Notes under the pieces: generated by a model
The model's input: the letters and a program-made list of their open reading frames with translations, nothing else
What the model was told of the DNA's origin: nothing
Database searches by the model: none
From: Mycobacterium intermedium
GTDB taxonomy: Bacteria; Actinomycetota; Actinomycetes; Mycobacteriales; Mycobacteriaceae
Reading direction: 5' to 3'
Length of the DNA: 64,000 nucleotides
Assembly: GCF_002086275.1 (NCBI RefSeq)
Contig: NZ_MVHT01000010.1
Location: forward strand, 43,695 to 107,694
Position numbers and translations under genes: made by a program
Part shown: positions 24,614 to 33,331 of the stretch, one piece after another
Position numbering within the stretch: position 1 is the first letter of the stretch
Layout: the number at the start of each line of letters is the position of its first letter

Positions 24614-25807
24614 TTGCCCACCACGACAGCCCCTCTGCATTCGCCGGACTTCTACGCCGGCGATCCGTACCCGACCTATCGCGAACTCCGTAACACCACG
24701 CCGGTGGTATGGAACGACGTCACCAACTTCTGGGCCTTGTTGAAGTACGAGGACGTCCGGTTCGTTTCGGGCCACCCGCACCTGTTTTCGTCGACCAAAG
24801 GCATAAGCATTCCGGACCCGGCTCTGCCCACCCCGGTCCAGGAAGGCAACCTGATCTTCACCGACCCGCCCCGCCACCGGCAGCTCCGCAAACTCATCAA
24901 CTCCGGCTTCACCCGCCGCCAGGTGACATTGCTCGAACCCAAGGTGCGCGAAATCGTGCGGGGCATCCTCGATGGCATCGACTCGTCACGCGAGTACGAG
25001 TTCGCCGACGAGATCGCCGCGCCGTTGCCGACCCGGATGATCGCCGAACTGCTCGGCGCTCCCCCGGAGGATTGGGAGCGGTTCCGCGTCTGGTCTGATG
25101 CGGCGGTGGGCACGGCCGATCCCGAGATCGAGATGGACCACCTGGTGGCGCTCGGCGAGCTCTACGAATACTTCACCAAACTCATTGCGGCACGGCGGTC
25201 GGGAGAGGTCAGCGGACAGGACGACTTGCTGAGCATCCTGGCGGCGGCCGAGGTCGACGGTGAACGCCTCAGCGATGAGGATCTGCTTAACTTCTCATTC
25301 CTCTTGCTGGTGGCGGGTAACGAGACCACCCGCAACCTCATCGCATTGGGCACCTTGGCGCTGATCGATCACCCCGACCAATTCGCTTTGCTTCGATCCG
25401 ATCCTGCGTTGCTGCCCAGCGCAGTCGAGGAGATGCTGCGGTACACCAGTCCCGTCACCCACATGGCGCGATGTGCGACCGAGGACGTGGAAATACGTGG
25501 TCAGCAGATCAAAGCGGGGGATACCGTCGTCATGCTCTACGGCGCAGCCAATCGTGACGAGGAGATCTTCGGGCCCACCAGTGAAGAATTCGATATCACC
25601 CGTAACCCCAACCCGCACATCGCTTTCGGAGCCGGCGAACATGCCTGCCTGGGAGCACAACTCGCGCGCCTGGAAGCAAGGGTGATGTTCGAGGTGCTGC
25701 TGGGTGCCTATCCGAGCATCGAGCTGACCGGTGACGTGACTCGCCTTCGCGCCACCATGGTGCCCGGGGTGAAGCGCATGCCGATTCGCTTAGGGACGGG
25801 CGCTTGA
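24614..25807 (+). CDS. Cytochrome P450, first gene of igr-like operon
   Basis: A 397-aa bacterial P450 with TTG start 24614 behind AAGGAAGG. I-helix FLLLVAGNETTRNLIALG, heme loop AFGAGEHACLGAQLARLE with thiolate Cys near 345, and C-helix region DPPRHRQLRKLINSGF. It occupies the position of cyp125 in the M. tuberculosis igr operon (P450, two FadE, hydratases, Ltp2), where the P450 starts side-chain oxidation. Orthology with CYP125 itself is not shown by the sequence words. The stop overlaps the following ATG (TGATG). Confidence 0.9.
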   Translation: MPTTTAPLHSPDFYAGDPYPTYRELRNTTPVVWNDVTNFWALLKYEDVRFVSGHPHLFSSTKGISIPDPALPTPVQEGNLIFTDPPRHRQLRKLINSGFTRRQVTLLEPKVREIVRGILDGIDSSREYEFADEIAAPLPTRMIAELLGAPPEDWERFRVWSDAAVGTADPEIEMDHLVALGELYEYFTKLIAARRSGEVSGQDDLLSILAAAEVDGERLSDEDLLNFSFLLLVAGNETTRNLIALGTLALIDHPDQFALLRSDPALLPSAVEEMLRYTSPVTHMARCATEDVEIRGQQIKAGDTVVMLYGAANRDEEIFGPTSEEFDITRNPNPHIAFGAGEHACLGAQLARLEARVMFEVLLGAYPSIELTGDVTRLRATMVPGVKRMPIRLGTGA

Positions 25808-26994
25808 TGGATTTTGACTACACACCGGAGCAAGAACGACTGCGACTGGATTACCGGAGGCGCCTGGAAGCGGTGATGACCCCGGAGCGCCGAGCGGCTG
25901 TGGCGGGGCAGTTGGAAGGCGGCGCGGCGGTGGCCGAGTGCCGACGAGCGCTCGGCGACGCGGGGTTGCTCGGCGTCGCTTGGCCGGTCGAATACGGTGG
26001 CGGCGGATTGACCCCGTTGGAGCAGTACATCTTCGCCGAAGAAGCCCGGCGGGTGAACGCGCCGCTACCGATGATCACCCTGAATACCGTGGGCCCCACG
26101 CTGATCCAGTACGGCACCGACGAGCAGAAGAACAAATTCCTTCCCGCGATCCTCAAGGGCACCGTGGATTTCGCCATCGGCTATTCGGAGCCGGGTGCGG
26201 GCAGCGACCTGGCTTCGCTGCGCACCACGGCGGTGCGCGACGGCGATGAGTTCGTCATCAATGGATCCAAGATGTTCACCAGCGGCGCCGAGTTCGCCGA
26301 CTACATCTGGCTGGCCGCGCGAACCGACCCAACTGTCAAGAAGCACAAAGGAATTACGCTGTTCATCGTGCCGACCGATGCGCCGGGGTTTTCCTGGAAG
26401 CCACTACGCACGATGCCGGGAGTGTCGACGTACTACACGTTCTACGACGACGTCCGAGTCCCGGAGAGCGCCATTGTGCTGGGCGAAAACCAGGGCTGGA
26501 AGCTGGTGACGAACCAGCTGAACTTGGAACGTGCGGCGTTGGGCAACCTCGGCGCGCTGGAGCCGTTGTTCCACAAGACCCTCGACTGGGCAAAGACCAC
26601 ACCGCTCGACGACGGCATGGTGATCGATCAGCCCTGGGTGCAGCAGGCACTGGCCCGGGTAGAGGCCCAGGTTGCCGCATATCGGCTGCTGAACCTACGG
26701 GTGAACGCAACTATGAGTTCCGGTCCCCTCGGCATGGGCCAGGCTTCGGCGGCCAAGGTGTTCGGCACCGAATTGACCCAACAAGTGGCCCGAGAGTTGC
26801 TTGACATAGTGGGCCAACCCGGTGTCCGCAAGGGCTCGGCGGCTCCCCTCAAGGGTGAACTGGAGAGCGCTTACCGCTTGGCCGTGATCAACACCTTCGG
26901 CGGCGGGGCCAACGAATTGCAGCGCGACATCATCGCGATGGCCGGCCTCTTGATGCCGCGCGCACCTCGGGACATGCGTGCCAGCTCATCCTGA
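25807..26994 (+). CDS. Acyl-CoA dehydrogenase, igr-like operon (FadE28/FadE29-type subunit)
   Basis: A 395-aa acyl-CoA dehydrogenase starting MDFDYTPEQERL. It has GVAWPVEYGGGGLTPLEQY, the FAD segment AIGYSEPGAGSDLASL, VINGSKMFTSGAEFADYIWLAART and the C-terminal TFGGGANELQRDIIAMAG. In cholesterol catabolism FadE28-FadE29 form an alpha2beta2 enzyme; the second FadE of this operon is at 27998. By analogy the two proteins would together dehydrogenate a CoA ester with a short branched chain. The pairing is inferred from gene order, not shown here. Confidence 0.9.
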   Translation: MDFDYTPEQERLRLDYRRRLEAVMTPERRAAVAGQLEGGAAVAECRRALGDAGLLGVAWPVEYGGGGLTPLEQYIFAEEARRVNAPLPMITLNTVGPTLIQYGTDEQKNKFLPAILKGTVDFAIGYSEPGAGSDLASLRTTAVRDGDEFVINGSKMFTSGAEFADYIWLAARTDPTVKKHKGITLFIVPTDAPGFSWKPLRTMPGVSTYYTFYDDVRVPESAIVLGENQGWKLVTNQLNLERAALGNLGALEPLFHKTLDWAKTTPLDDGMVIDQPWVQQALARVEAQVAAYRLLNLRVNATMSSGPLGMGQASAAKVFGTELTQQVARELLDIVGQPGVRKGSAAPLKGELESAYRLAVINTFGGGANELQRDIIAMAGLLMPRAPRDMRASSS

Positions 26995-27008
26995 AAGGAA
27001 GTTCGACC

Positions 27009-27557
27009 GTGACTGAGATAACCAAAGAGGAACTGCGGCAACGCCTCGACGCTCTCATCGGCCAGCCGATCAGTTCCGGACAGCCCGCCAAGGCGCCGGA
27101 TCCGGTTAATCCGGCGATGATTCGGCATTGGGCGTATGCGCTCGATGACCTGAACCCGGCGTATCTGGACCCGGAATTCGCCGCGTCATCCCGCTACGGT
27201 GCCGTTGTCTCGCCGCCGGTGATGTTGCAGTCCTGGACGATGGCGCCGCCGAAGCTCGCCGGTATCCACGAACGCGGCGGAGTTCCGGTGGAAATCAAGA
27301 ACAATCCGCTGCAGTTCCTTGCCGACGCCGGTTACACCGGCACCATCGCGACCAACTCGGAGTTCGAGATCGAGCGGTACCCCCGGGTTGGCGACGAGAT
27401 CACTGCCGAAACCGTATATGAAACGATCTCGGACGAAAAGAAAACAGCGATGGGCAACGGCTTCTTCGTCACCTGGATCACGACCTACCGTGATCAGAAC
27501 GGTGAAGTCCTCGGCCGGCAACGATTCCGCACCCTACGATTCAAGACGGGAAGCTGA
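27009..27557 (+). CDS. MaoC/FAS1-type hot-dog protein, equivalent to the N-terminal half of ChsH2
   Basis: A 182-aa hot-dog domain protein, GTG 27009 after GAAAGGAAG. Its hydratase-2 region reads ALDDLNPAYLDPEFA: the Asp is present but the catalytic His position is Tyr (D-L-N-P-A-Y instead of D-x-N-P-x-H), followed by VSPPVMLQSWTM. In M. tuberculosis ChsH2 a hot-dog domain is fused in front of a DUF35 domain and pairs with ChsH1. Here the next gene encodes the DUF35 domain alone, with TGATG overlap, so the fusion partner is a separate polypeptide. It probably forms a heteromer with the canonical MaoC protein at 29100. Confidence 0.82.
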   Translation: MTEITKEELRQRLDALIGQPISSGQPAKAPDPVNPAMIRHWAYALDDLNPAYLDPEFAASSRYGAVVSPPVMLQSWTMAPPKLAGIHERGGVPVEIKNNPLQFLADAGYTGTIATNSEFEIERYPRVGDEITAETVYETISDEKKTAMGNGFFVTWITTYRDQNGEVLGRQRFRTLRFKTGS

Positions 27558-27970
27558 TGGCCAGTCGCCTTGCGCCCACGATAAGCCCGGACACCGAGTT
27601 CTTCTGGTCGGCTCTGACCGAACACAAGCTACTCATCCAGCGGTGCGCGGACTGCGGCACGCTGCGGGTTCCGCCACGCCCGATGTGCGGGAACTGCCAG
27701 TCCTTGAAATGGGATCCCATCGAATCATCGGGCCGCGGAACGGTGTACAGCTTCGTGATGCCAAAGTATCCACCGCTGCCGTTCATCCAGTACCCCTACG
27801 TTGTCGCACTCATCGAACTCGACGAGGGGGTACGCATCGTCTCCAACCTCTGCGATATCGACCCGGAGGCGATCGAGGTCGGCATGCCCGTCGAAGTCTT
27901 CTACGAAAAGTTCGAAGCCATCCCCAGCGGCAAAGAACTAGTGCTCCATCAATTCCGGCCCGCCCGCTGA
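27557..27970 (+). CDS. DUF35 zinc-ribbon/OB-fold protein, equivalent to ChsH2 C-terminal domain
   Basis: A 137-aa protein with an N-terminal helix, a zinc ribbon (RCADCGTLRVPPRPMCGNCQ, four Cys as two C-x2-C pairs around residues 33-51) and an OB fold containing GRGTVYSFVMPKYPPLPF and YVVALIELDEGVRIVSN. DUF35 proteins partner thiolase-fold enzymes; in cholesterol side-chain degradation the ChsH2 DUF35 domain is required by the Ltp2 aldolase. An Ltp2-like gene lies three genes downstream. ATG 27557 overlaps the upstream stop. Confidence 0.88.
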   Translation: MASRLAPTISPDTEFFWSALTEHKLLIQRCADCGTLRVPPRPMCGNCQSLKWDPIESSGRGTVYSFVMPKYPPLPFIQYPYVVALIELDEGVRIVSNLCDIDPEAIEVGMPVEVFYEKFEAIPSGKELVLHQFRPAR

Positions 27971-27997
27971 CCAGCAGCAGCGAAACATCGAGCAAAC

Positions 27998-29107
27998 ATG
28001 GACTTCTCCTTTACCGAAGAACAAGAGACCGTGGGCAAGGTGGCCCGCCAACTGTTCGAGCACCGCGCCACGCCGGAACACCTCACCAACCTGGAATCAC
28101 GCGACACTCGGTACGACCCCGACCTCTGGGGTGAACTGGCCTCCTCGGATCTACTCGGAATCGCATTACCGGAATCGGTCGGCGGTAGCGGCGGCAGCTT
28201 CCTGGAACTCGGCGTCCTACTCTCCGAGGTCGGTTGGAGCGTCGCGCCGGTGCCCGTCTACCCGACACTGGTCTTGGGTGCGGACACCATTGCGCGACAC
28301 GGTGATTCGGACTTGCAACAGCAATATCTGCCCGGAGTGGTAAACGGCAGCACGATCTTGACAGGCGCGCTCACCGAACCGGGCAACTCCGATCCATCCA
28401 GCCCGCGCACCGTTGCCCGCGCCGATGCCGACAAGTGGCGGATTGACGGCGCCAAGGACCTCGTACCCGCCGCGCAACTTGCGGCGGCAATCGTCGTCTC
28501 CGCTCAAACCGACGACGGCCCAGGCCTGTTCGTCGTCGATACGACCAGCGACGGCGTCGACGTCCGCCCCGTGCGCACCACCAACGCGGATCCGCATGCC
28601 GATGTCGAATTCACCGGCGCCCAAGGACGTCGCCTCGACACCGACGGCGCAGCCGCCGTCGAAGCCCTCTACACCAGGGCACTCGTCGGGTTGTGCGCCA
28701 TCCAGGTCGGCGTCACCGAGCGGGCACTCAAGCTCGCCGCGTCCTACACCAGCCAACGCGAACAGTTCGGCCGTCCGATCGGCTCATTCCAGGCCGTTCA
28801 ACAACGACTGGCCGACGCCTTCATCGATGTGGAGGCGATTCGATGGACCACCTGGCACGCCGCGTGGCTGATCGCCAAGGGCCGATCGGCAACGCGCGAG
28901 GCCGGGATCGCGAAGTTCTGGGCCGCTGAGGCCGGCGCACGCGTCGTCGCGTCGGCACAGCAGGTACACGGGGGCATCGGAATCGATGTCACCTATCCGC
29001 TGCACCGATATTTCCTGTGGGCCAAACAGAACGAGCTCGCACTGGGATCGGCCTCGCAGCAACTAGCTCGCCTGGGCGCCGCATACCGAAAGGAAGCACA
29101 TGACTGA
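27998..29107 (+). CDS. Acyl-CoA dehydrogenase, igr-like operon (second subunit)
   Basis: A 369-aa acyl-CoA dehydrogenase homologue. N-terminal FTEEQETVGKVARQLFEHRATPEHL and GIALPESVGGSGGSFLELGVLL; the central E-P-x-x-x-SD segment is weak (LTEPGNSDPSSPRTV); C-terminal REQFGRPIGSFQAVQQRLAD and VHGGIGIDVTYPLHRYF. The residue after the G-I-G stretch is I-D-V-T-Y rather than F-T-W-E, so the catalytic base may be supplied by the partner FadE, as in alpha2beta2 FadE pairs. It overlaps the next gene by 8 bp. Confidence 0.88.
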   Translation: MDFSFTEEQETVGKVARQLFEHRATPEHLTNLESRDTRYDPDLWGELASSDLLGIALPESVGGSGGSFLELGVLLSEVGWSVAPVPVYPTLVLGADTIARHGDSDLQQQYLPGVVNGSTILTGALTEPGNSDPSSPRTVARADADKWRIDGAKDLVPAAQLAAAIVVSAQTDDGPGLFVVDTTSDGVDVRPVRTTNADPHADVEFTGAQGRRLDTDGAAAVEALYTRALVGLCAIQVGVTERALKLAASYTSQREQFGRPIGSFQAVQQRLADAFIDVEAIRWTTWHAAWLIAKGRSATREAGIAKFWAAEAGARVVASAQQVHGGIGIDVTYPLHRYFLWAKQNELALGSASQQLARLGAAYRKEAHD

Positions 29108-29564
29108 CCGCGCTGTTGGCACCGTCGACCGCACCCGCACACTCGCATGGAACGCCGTGCAGGTGGGCGACGAAGTCACTCCGTTGGAAGTTCCGGTGAC
29201 CACCACGCTGATTGTCGCCGGCGCTATCGCGTCGCGGGACTACATGCCGGTCCACCATGACCGCGACTTCGCCAATTCCCAAGGCTCGAAGGACATTTTC
29301 CTCAACATCCTGACGACCAACGGCCTGTGCGTGAAATTCCTGAACGACTGGGCGGGCCCCGAGGCGATGATCAAGAAGCTCTCCATTCGCCTTGGCGTTC
29401 CCGCCTACCCGAACGATCCATTGCGTTTCACCGGAAGCGTCACGGGCAAGTCGACCGCGAATGGCGAAGGCCTGGTCGAAGTTTCCTTCAGAAGCACCAA
29501 CAGCCTTGGTGATCACGCGACCGGAACAGCAGTACTGAGTCTGCTCGAAGGCGTGGATGCATGA
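29100..29564 (+). CDS. MaoC-like hydratase, ChsH1-type
   Basis: A 154-aa single hot-dog protein with an intact hydratase-2 dyad: SRDYMPVHHDRDFANSQG, Asp47 and His52. The rest (KSTANGEGLVEVSFRSTNSLGDHATGTAVLSL) fits the MaoC fold. In the igr pathway ChsH1 with the hot-dog part of ChsH2 hydrates the enoyl-CoA made by FadE28-FadE29. Here this protein carries the full dyad and its presumed partner at 27009 has Tyr for His, so each heteromer would have one conventional active site. ATG 29100 lies inside the FadE end; its stop overlaps the aldolase ATG. Confidence 0.88.
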   Translation: MTDRAVGTVDRTRTLAWNAVQVGDEVTPLEVPVTTTLIVAGAIASRDYMPVHHDRDFANSQGSKDIFLNILTTNGLCVKFLNDWAGPEAMIKKLSIRLGVPAYPNDPLRFTGSVTGKSTANGEGLVEVSFRSTNSLGDHATGTAVLSLLEGVDA

Positions 29565-30739
29565 CGACTGCCAACCGGGGTATTGGCGGCAAGACCGCGT
29601 TGGTCGGGATCGGCCAAACCGAATTCTCCAAGGAATCGGGCCGAAGCGAGATGCAACTGGCCTGCGAAGCGGTCAAAGCCGCTGTCGACGACGCCGGGCT
29701 GCGGCCGAGCGACATCGACGGCATGGTCACTTTCTCCGTCGACGACAACGAAGAGATCGAGGTCGCGCGCAATGTCGGCATCAAGGACCTGACGTTCTTC
29801 ACCAGGGTGCCGCACGGTGGCGGAGCTGCGGCGGGCACGGTGCTGCAGGCCGCCATGGCGGTCGCGACGGGAGTCGCCGAGGCGGTGGTGTGTTACCGAG
29901 CGTTCAACGAGCGCTCCGGGCTTCGGTTCGGCGGAGCGGGACGCCAGCCCGGGGTGACTCCGTTGTGGATGGCGCCCTACGCGCCGTTCGGGTTCATGAC
30001 GCCCGCCGCCTGGGTTGCGCTGCACGCACAGCGTTACATGACGACATACGGTGTCACCAATGCCGATTTCGGCAAGATAGCCGTCATCGACCGTAAGCAC
30101 GCCGCCAACAACCCCGATGCCTGGTTCTACGGCAAGCCGATAACCCTTGAGCAACACCAAAACTCGCGCTGGATCATCGAACCGGTGCTCAGACTGCTGG
30201 ACTGCTGCCAGGAAAGTGATGGTGGCGTTGCGCTCGTTGTCACCAGTGTCGAACGCGCACGCGACCTCGCCAAGTCTCCCGCCGTCATCACTGCGGCAGC
30301 ACAGGGCGCGGCCTACGACGGCGAGGTGATGACAAGTTATTACCGCGACGACATCACCGGGTTGCCGGAGATGGGTGTCGTCGGCAACAAGCTATGGCGC
30401 GACTCCGGCCTCAAACCGCGGGACATTTCCACCGCGTTTCTCTACGACCATTTCACGCCGTTCGTCTTCACCCAACTCGAGGAGTTGGGTTTCTGCGGTC
30501 GTGGCGAAGCCAAGGATTTCGTCTCGGTCGACGAGTTGTCGATCGGGGGTCGCATGCCGATCAACACCAACGGCGGGTTGCTCGGCGAGGCGTATATCCA
30601 CGGCATGAACGGAATCACGGAGGGCGTTCGTCAAATCCGGGGTACGTCGTACAACCAGGTGGACAATGTGGAGCATGTGCTCGTCACGTCGGGCACCGGC
30701 GTGCCGACCAGCGGTCTAATTCTGGCCCCCGACCACTGA
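29561..30739 (+). CDS. ltp2-like: Thiolase-fold lipid-transfer protein, Ltp2-like side-chain aldolase
   Basis: A 392-aa thiolase-superfamily protein. The usual nucleophilic Cys segment is replaced: the sequence there is TRVPHGGGAAAGTVLQAAMA, with no Cys, so it is not a condensing thiolase. The C-terminal part has FLYDHFTPFVFTQLEELGFC (Tyr295) and LLGEAYIHGMNGI (Tyr345), matching the pattern of Ltp2 retro-aldolases, which work with tyrosines instead of cysteine. Expected role: retro-aldol cleavage of a 3-hydroxyacyl-CoA with branched C-beta, releasing a short acyl-CoA and a ketone, in complex with the DUF35 protein at 27557. Last gene of the igr-like operon. Confidence 0.87.
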   Translation: MTTANRGIGGKTALVGIGQTEFSKESGRSEMQLACEAVKAAVDDAGLRPSDIDGMVTFSVDDNEEIEVARNVGIKDLTFFTRVPHGGGAAAGTVLQAAMAVATGVAEAVVCYRAFNERSGLRFGGAGRQPGVTPLWMAPYAPFGFMTPAAWVALHAQRYMTTYGVTNADFGKIAVIDRKHAANNPDAWFYGKPITLEQHQNSRWIIEPVLRLLDCCQESDGGVALVVTSVERARDLAKSPAVITAAAQGAAYDGEVMTSYYRDDITGLPEMGVVGNKLWRDSGLKPRDISTAFLYDHFTPFVFTQLEELGFCGRGEAKDFVSVDELSIGGRMPINTNGGLLGEAYIHGMNGITEGVRQIRGTSYNQVDNVEHVLVTSGTGVPTSGLILAPDH

Positions 30740-30740
30740 G

Positions 30741-31976
30741 TCAATCGCCGAGCCTGCGAACGGGTACGTTGGACCAACCGCACACGTTGGACATCGCCAC
30801 CCGCTTCAGCCCACTGCGATCGACTTCATACTCCGGAATGAGATCCAACAACGCGCCCAGCGCGATACGGCTCTCCATCCGCGCCAGGGCGGCACCCAGG
30901 CAGCTGTGCACCCCGTACCCGAACGCCAGATTGAATCCCATCCGGCGTTCCCGGTCGATGTCCAGCCGGTCGGGGTCATCAAACATCCGTTCATCTCGCG
31001 TCGCCGAACCCGTTACCAATAGGACGGCGCTGCCTGCCGGAATAGTGGTGCCGTGCAACGTCACATCGCGGGTTGCGGTGCGCACTTGGTATTGAGACGG
31101 GGCCTCGTAACGCAACAACTCTTCGATCGCGGCCGGGATTTTGCTCCGGTCGTCCCGCAGCTTGTGCCACTGATCGGGGAAGTCGGCGAACGCGACCATG
31201 GCGTTGCCAACCAACTTGGTCACCGTTTCGGCGCCGGCTCCGCCCAACATCGTGGCGAATCCGGTGATGTCCACATCGGTGAGCTTTTCGATCTGGCCGT
31301 CGCGTTCTATCTCTGTCTCGATGAGCCGACTGATCATGTCGTCCTGTGGTTCGGCACGCCGTTGCTGAACCAGCTTGTAGTAATAGATACCGGTCTTCAC
31401 CGAAGCTTCGTAACCGGCGGCCGTAGTGGCGATTTCACCCGGATGGCGCTCCAAGAGGAGATCGAGCCAGAGCCGAATCTGGTCACGGTCCGCTTTGGGC
31501 ACCCCGAGCATGGTCGTGATTACCTCATTCGGGAACAGCGCCGAAAAGTCGGCAACCACATCGAAGGATCGGGGATTCAGGGCATCGATGCGTTCGTAGA
31601 CCTTCTCGCGCACCATGTCTTCCAACGCTGCGATGGCGCGCGGGGTGAACACATTGCTCACCAGTCTGCGCATCTTCTGATGCTCGGGCGGGTCCATGGA
31701 GATGATCACCTTGGGCACCGGGATGGCGTCGTCGTGCGCCTTCACCATGTCCAGCGTTGCGCCCTTGGCCGAGGAAAACGTTTCGTAGTCCTTGGTCGCC
31801 GGTGCCACATCTTCGTAGCGAGTCAATGCCCAAAAGTCCCATTTCTCGCTGTAATACACCGGCGCTTCATCCCGCAGCCGCCGGTATGTGTCATACGCTC
31901 CGTTGAAGAAGTCATCCGAAAAGGGATCGAACTCCAAGGGCTCACTCGATACGGCACCTGGCAACGGCGCACTCAA
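30741..31976 (-). CDS. Cytochrome P450
   Basis: A 411-aa P450. I-helix FATMLGGAGAETVTKLVG, E-x-x-R in EELLRYEAP, heme loop FGYGVHSCLGAALARMES with Cys near 359. The A-G-A-E-T I-helix has Glu-Thr in place of the common Asp/Glu-Thr pair after G-G-A/D, still able to support O2 activation. TTG 31976 overlaps the stop of the CoA-transferase (TTGA), preceded by GGAAGCCGGAG; the longer frame upstream lies within the CoA-transferase gene. It converges on the igr-like operon with a 1-bp gap. Confidence 0.88.
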   Translation of the reverse strand: MSAPLPGAVSSEPLEFDPFSDDFFNGAYDTYRRLRDEAPVYYSEKWDFWALTRYEDVAPATKDYETFSSAKGATLDMVKAHDDAIPVPKVIISMDPPEHQKMRRLVSNVFTPRAIAALEDMVREKVYERIDALNPRSFDVVADFSALFPNEVITTMLGVPKADRDQIRLWLDLLLERHPGEIATTAAGYEASVKTGIYYYKLVQQRRAEPQDDMISRLIETEIERDGQIEKLTDVDITGFATMLGGAGAETVTKLVGNAMVAFADFPDQWHKLRDDRSKIPAAIEELLRYEAPSQYQVRTATRDVTLHGTTIPAGSAVLLVTGSATRDERMFDDPDRLDIDRERRMGFNLAFGYGVHSCLGAALARMESRIALGALLDLIPEYEVDRSGLKRVAMSNVCGWSNVPVRRLGD

Positions 31977-33193
31977 AGTATTGCTCCGGCTTCCTTGTAT
32001 TCCATGATGGTGTCCCAGTCCAGACCCGCGTCCATCAACACCTCTTCGGTGTGCTGGCCATGCTCGGGCGCCCCCGGGGGGACGACAGATTGTTCGTCGA
32101 ACTGGACCGGGTTGGTAGGAAGCGCAAAGGGAGCACCGCTCATTGTGGTGGTCTGTGCGACATAGCCGTTGGCGGCCACCGCGGGGTCCTGACACAGCTC
32201 TCCCGGCGTCTGGACGATGCCCCAGGCACCGGACAGGTCCGCCAGCTGCTCCCGCCATTCGGCCAGCGTGCGCTGCGCGAACACCTGGTCCATGAGCGCG
32301 ATCAACTCCACGCGGTTCTCGAATCGTGCTGCGGGGGTGGCGAATCGACTGTCCTCGATCAGCTCTGGCAGACCGATAGCGCGCATCGCCTCGGGATAAA
32401 ACTTCTCGAGTTGCAGCATCATGAGTTGCACGTAGCGGCCGTCCTTGGTTCGGTACGTCCCCACGAGTGGATTCGGCGCGTCGGCGTGGCCGAACTTCGG
32501 GATCGCGCTACCGCCGTGGATTTGGCTGACCGCGACATCGGGGCTGAGGTTCCAAGCAGCTAGCCCCAGCAGCGATACGTCGACGATCGAACCCTTTCCG
32601 GTGGTCGCTTTCTTGTACAACGCCGCCGCGATTCCGCCCGCGATGGTCATGCCGCCAAGCAGATCGCCGAACGCGGGGCGAGACCGCACCAGCTCGTCGG
32701 CATCCTCGGTGAGAACGTGGGCGATACCGCCACGAGCCCAGTAGGAGACGCCGTCATAGCCCGGTTTGTTGGCGTCAGGCCCCTTTGGACCATGGCCCGA
32801 ACCCCGCACATAAACGATGTTGGGGTTGGCGGCGCGGATGTCATCGACGTCGATGCCCAACTTCTTACGGCGACTGGGCAGATAACTGGTCAGAAAGACA
32901 TCACACGTCGCGGCCAGTTTGCGGACGACCTCTTGACCACCGGGCGTAGACAGGTCAACCCCGATGGATTTCTTGCCTCGGTTCGGTATCTCGATCATGT
33001 AGTTGACGGTGCCGCCACCCGCGTCCACGATGCCCATGGTGACCAGGCCCCGCTGTGGATCACCTCCGTCGCGCGGCTCTACCTTGATGACCTCCGCCCC
33101 CCATTCCGCCAGCACGGCACCGGCCGAGGGCACGAATGTCCATGCGGCAACCTCCAAAACACGGACTCCGCTGAGTACTTTGTCTCCGGAAAT
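31973..33193 (-). CDS. CaiB/BaiF family CoA-transferase, probable ATT start
   Basis: A class III CoA-transferase of about 406 aa. Motifs: LSGVRVLEVAAWTFVPSAGA, EWGAEVIKVEPRDGGDP, IEIPNRGKKSIGVDL and YDGVSYWARGG. No ATG, GTG or TTG gives a complete N-terminus: the first usable TTG (33157) would remove the S-G-V-R-V-L strand conserved in the family. In frame, an ATT at 33191-33193 stands four bases after GGAGGG and restores the full fold, so ATT is the likely start. A GAGAAY-type operator lies 17 bp upstream at 33210. It is translationally coupled to the P450 behind it. Confidence 0.85.
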   Translation of the reverse strand: MSGDKVLSGVRVLEVAAWTFVPSAGAVLAEWGAEVIKVEPRDGGDPQRGLVTMGIVDAGGGTVNYMIEIPNRGKKSIGVDLSTPGGQEVVRKLAATCDVFLTSYLPSRRKKLGIDVDDIRAANPNIVYVRGSGHGPKGPDANKPGYDGVSYWARGGIAHVLTEDADELVRSRPAFGDLLGGMTIAGGIAAALYKKATTGKGSIVDVSLLGLAAWNLSPDVAVSQIHGGSAIPKFGHADAPNPLVGTYRTKDGRYVQLMMLQLEKFYPEAMRAIGLPELIEDSRFATPAARFENRVELIALMDQVFAQRTLAEWREQLADLSGAWGIVQTPGELCQDPAVAANGYVAQTTTMSGAPFALPTNPVQFDEQSVVPPGAPEHGQHTEEVLMDAGLDWDTIMEYKEAGAIL

Positions 33194-33209
33194 GTTGCCC
33201 TCCAGTATT

Positions 33210-33225
33210 GAGAATGACGGTTCTA
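33210..33225. promoter_or_regulatory. GAGAAY-N4-RTTCTC operator in divergent CoA-transferase / ligase promoter, site 1
   Basis: GAGAATGACGGTTCTA differs from the inverted-repeat consensus only at its last base. It lies 17 bp upstream of the CoA-transferase start. A second copy is 75 bp away at 33285, so both directions of this divergent promoter carry a site. Confidence 0.6.
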
Positions 33226-33284
33226 ACCAGATCGTAGCCGCCGTCCCCTACGGCCGCTAAGACAGCCGCCCGGCTACACCGTCC

Positions 33285-33300
33285 GAGAACCAGGGCTCTC
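33285..33300. promoter_or_regulatory. GAGAAY-N4-RYTCTC operator in divergent CoA-transferase / ligase promoter, site 2
   Basis: GAGAACCAGGGCTCTC is identical at 14 of 16 positions to the site at 4753 (the two differences are in the 4-bp centre region) and lies 32 bp before the ligase ATG at 33332. With the site at 33210 it frames the intergenic region. Confidence 0.6.
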
Positions 33301-33331
33301 GCCCATTGTGGAAGGCAACTATCCTGCGGAT

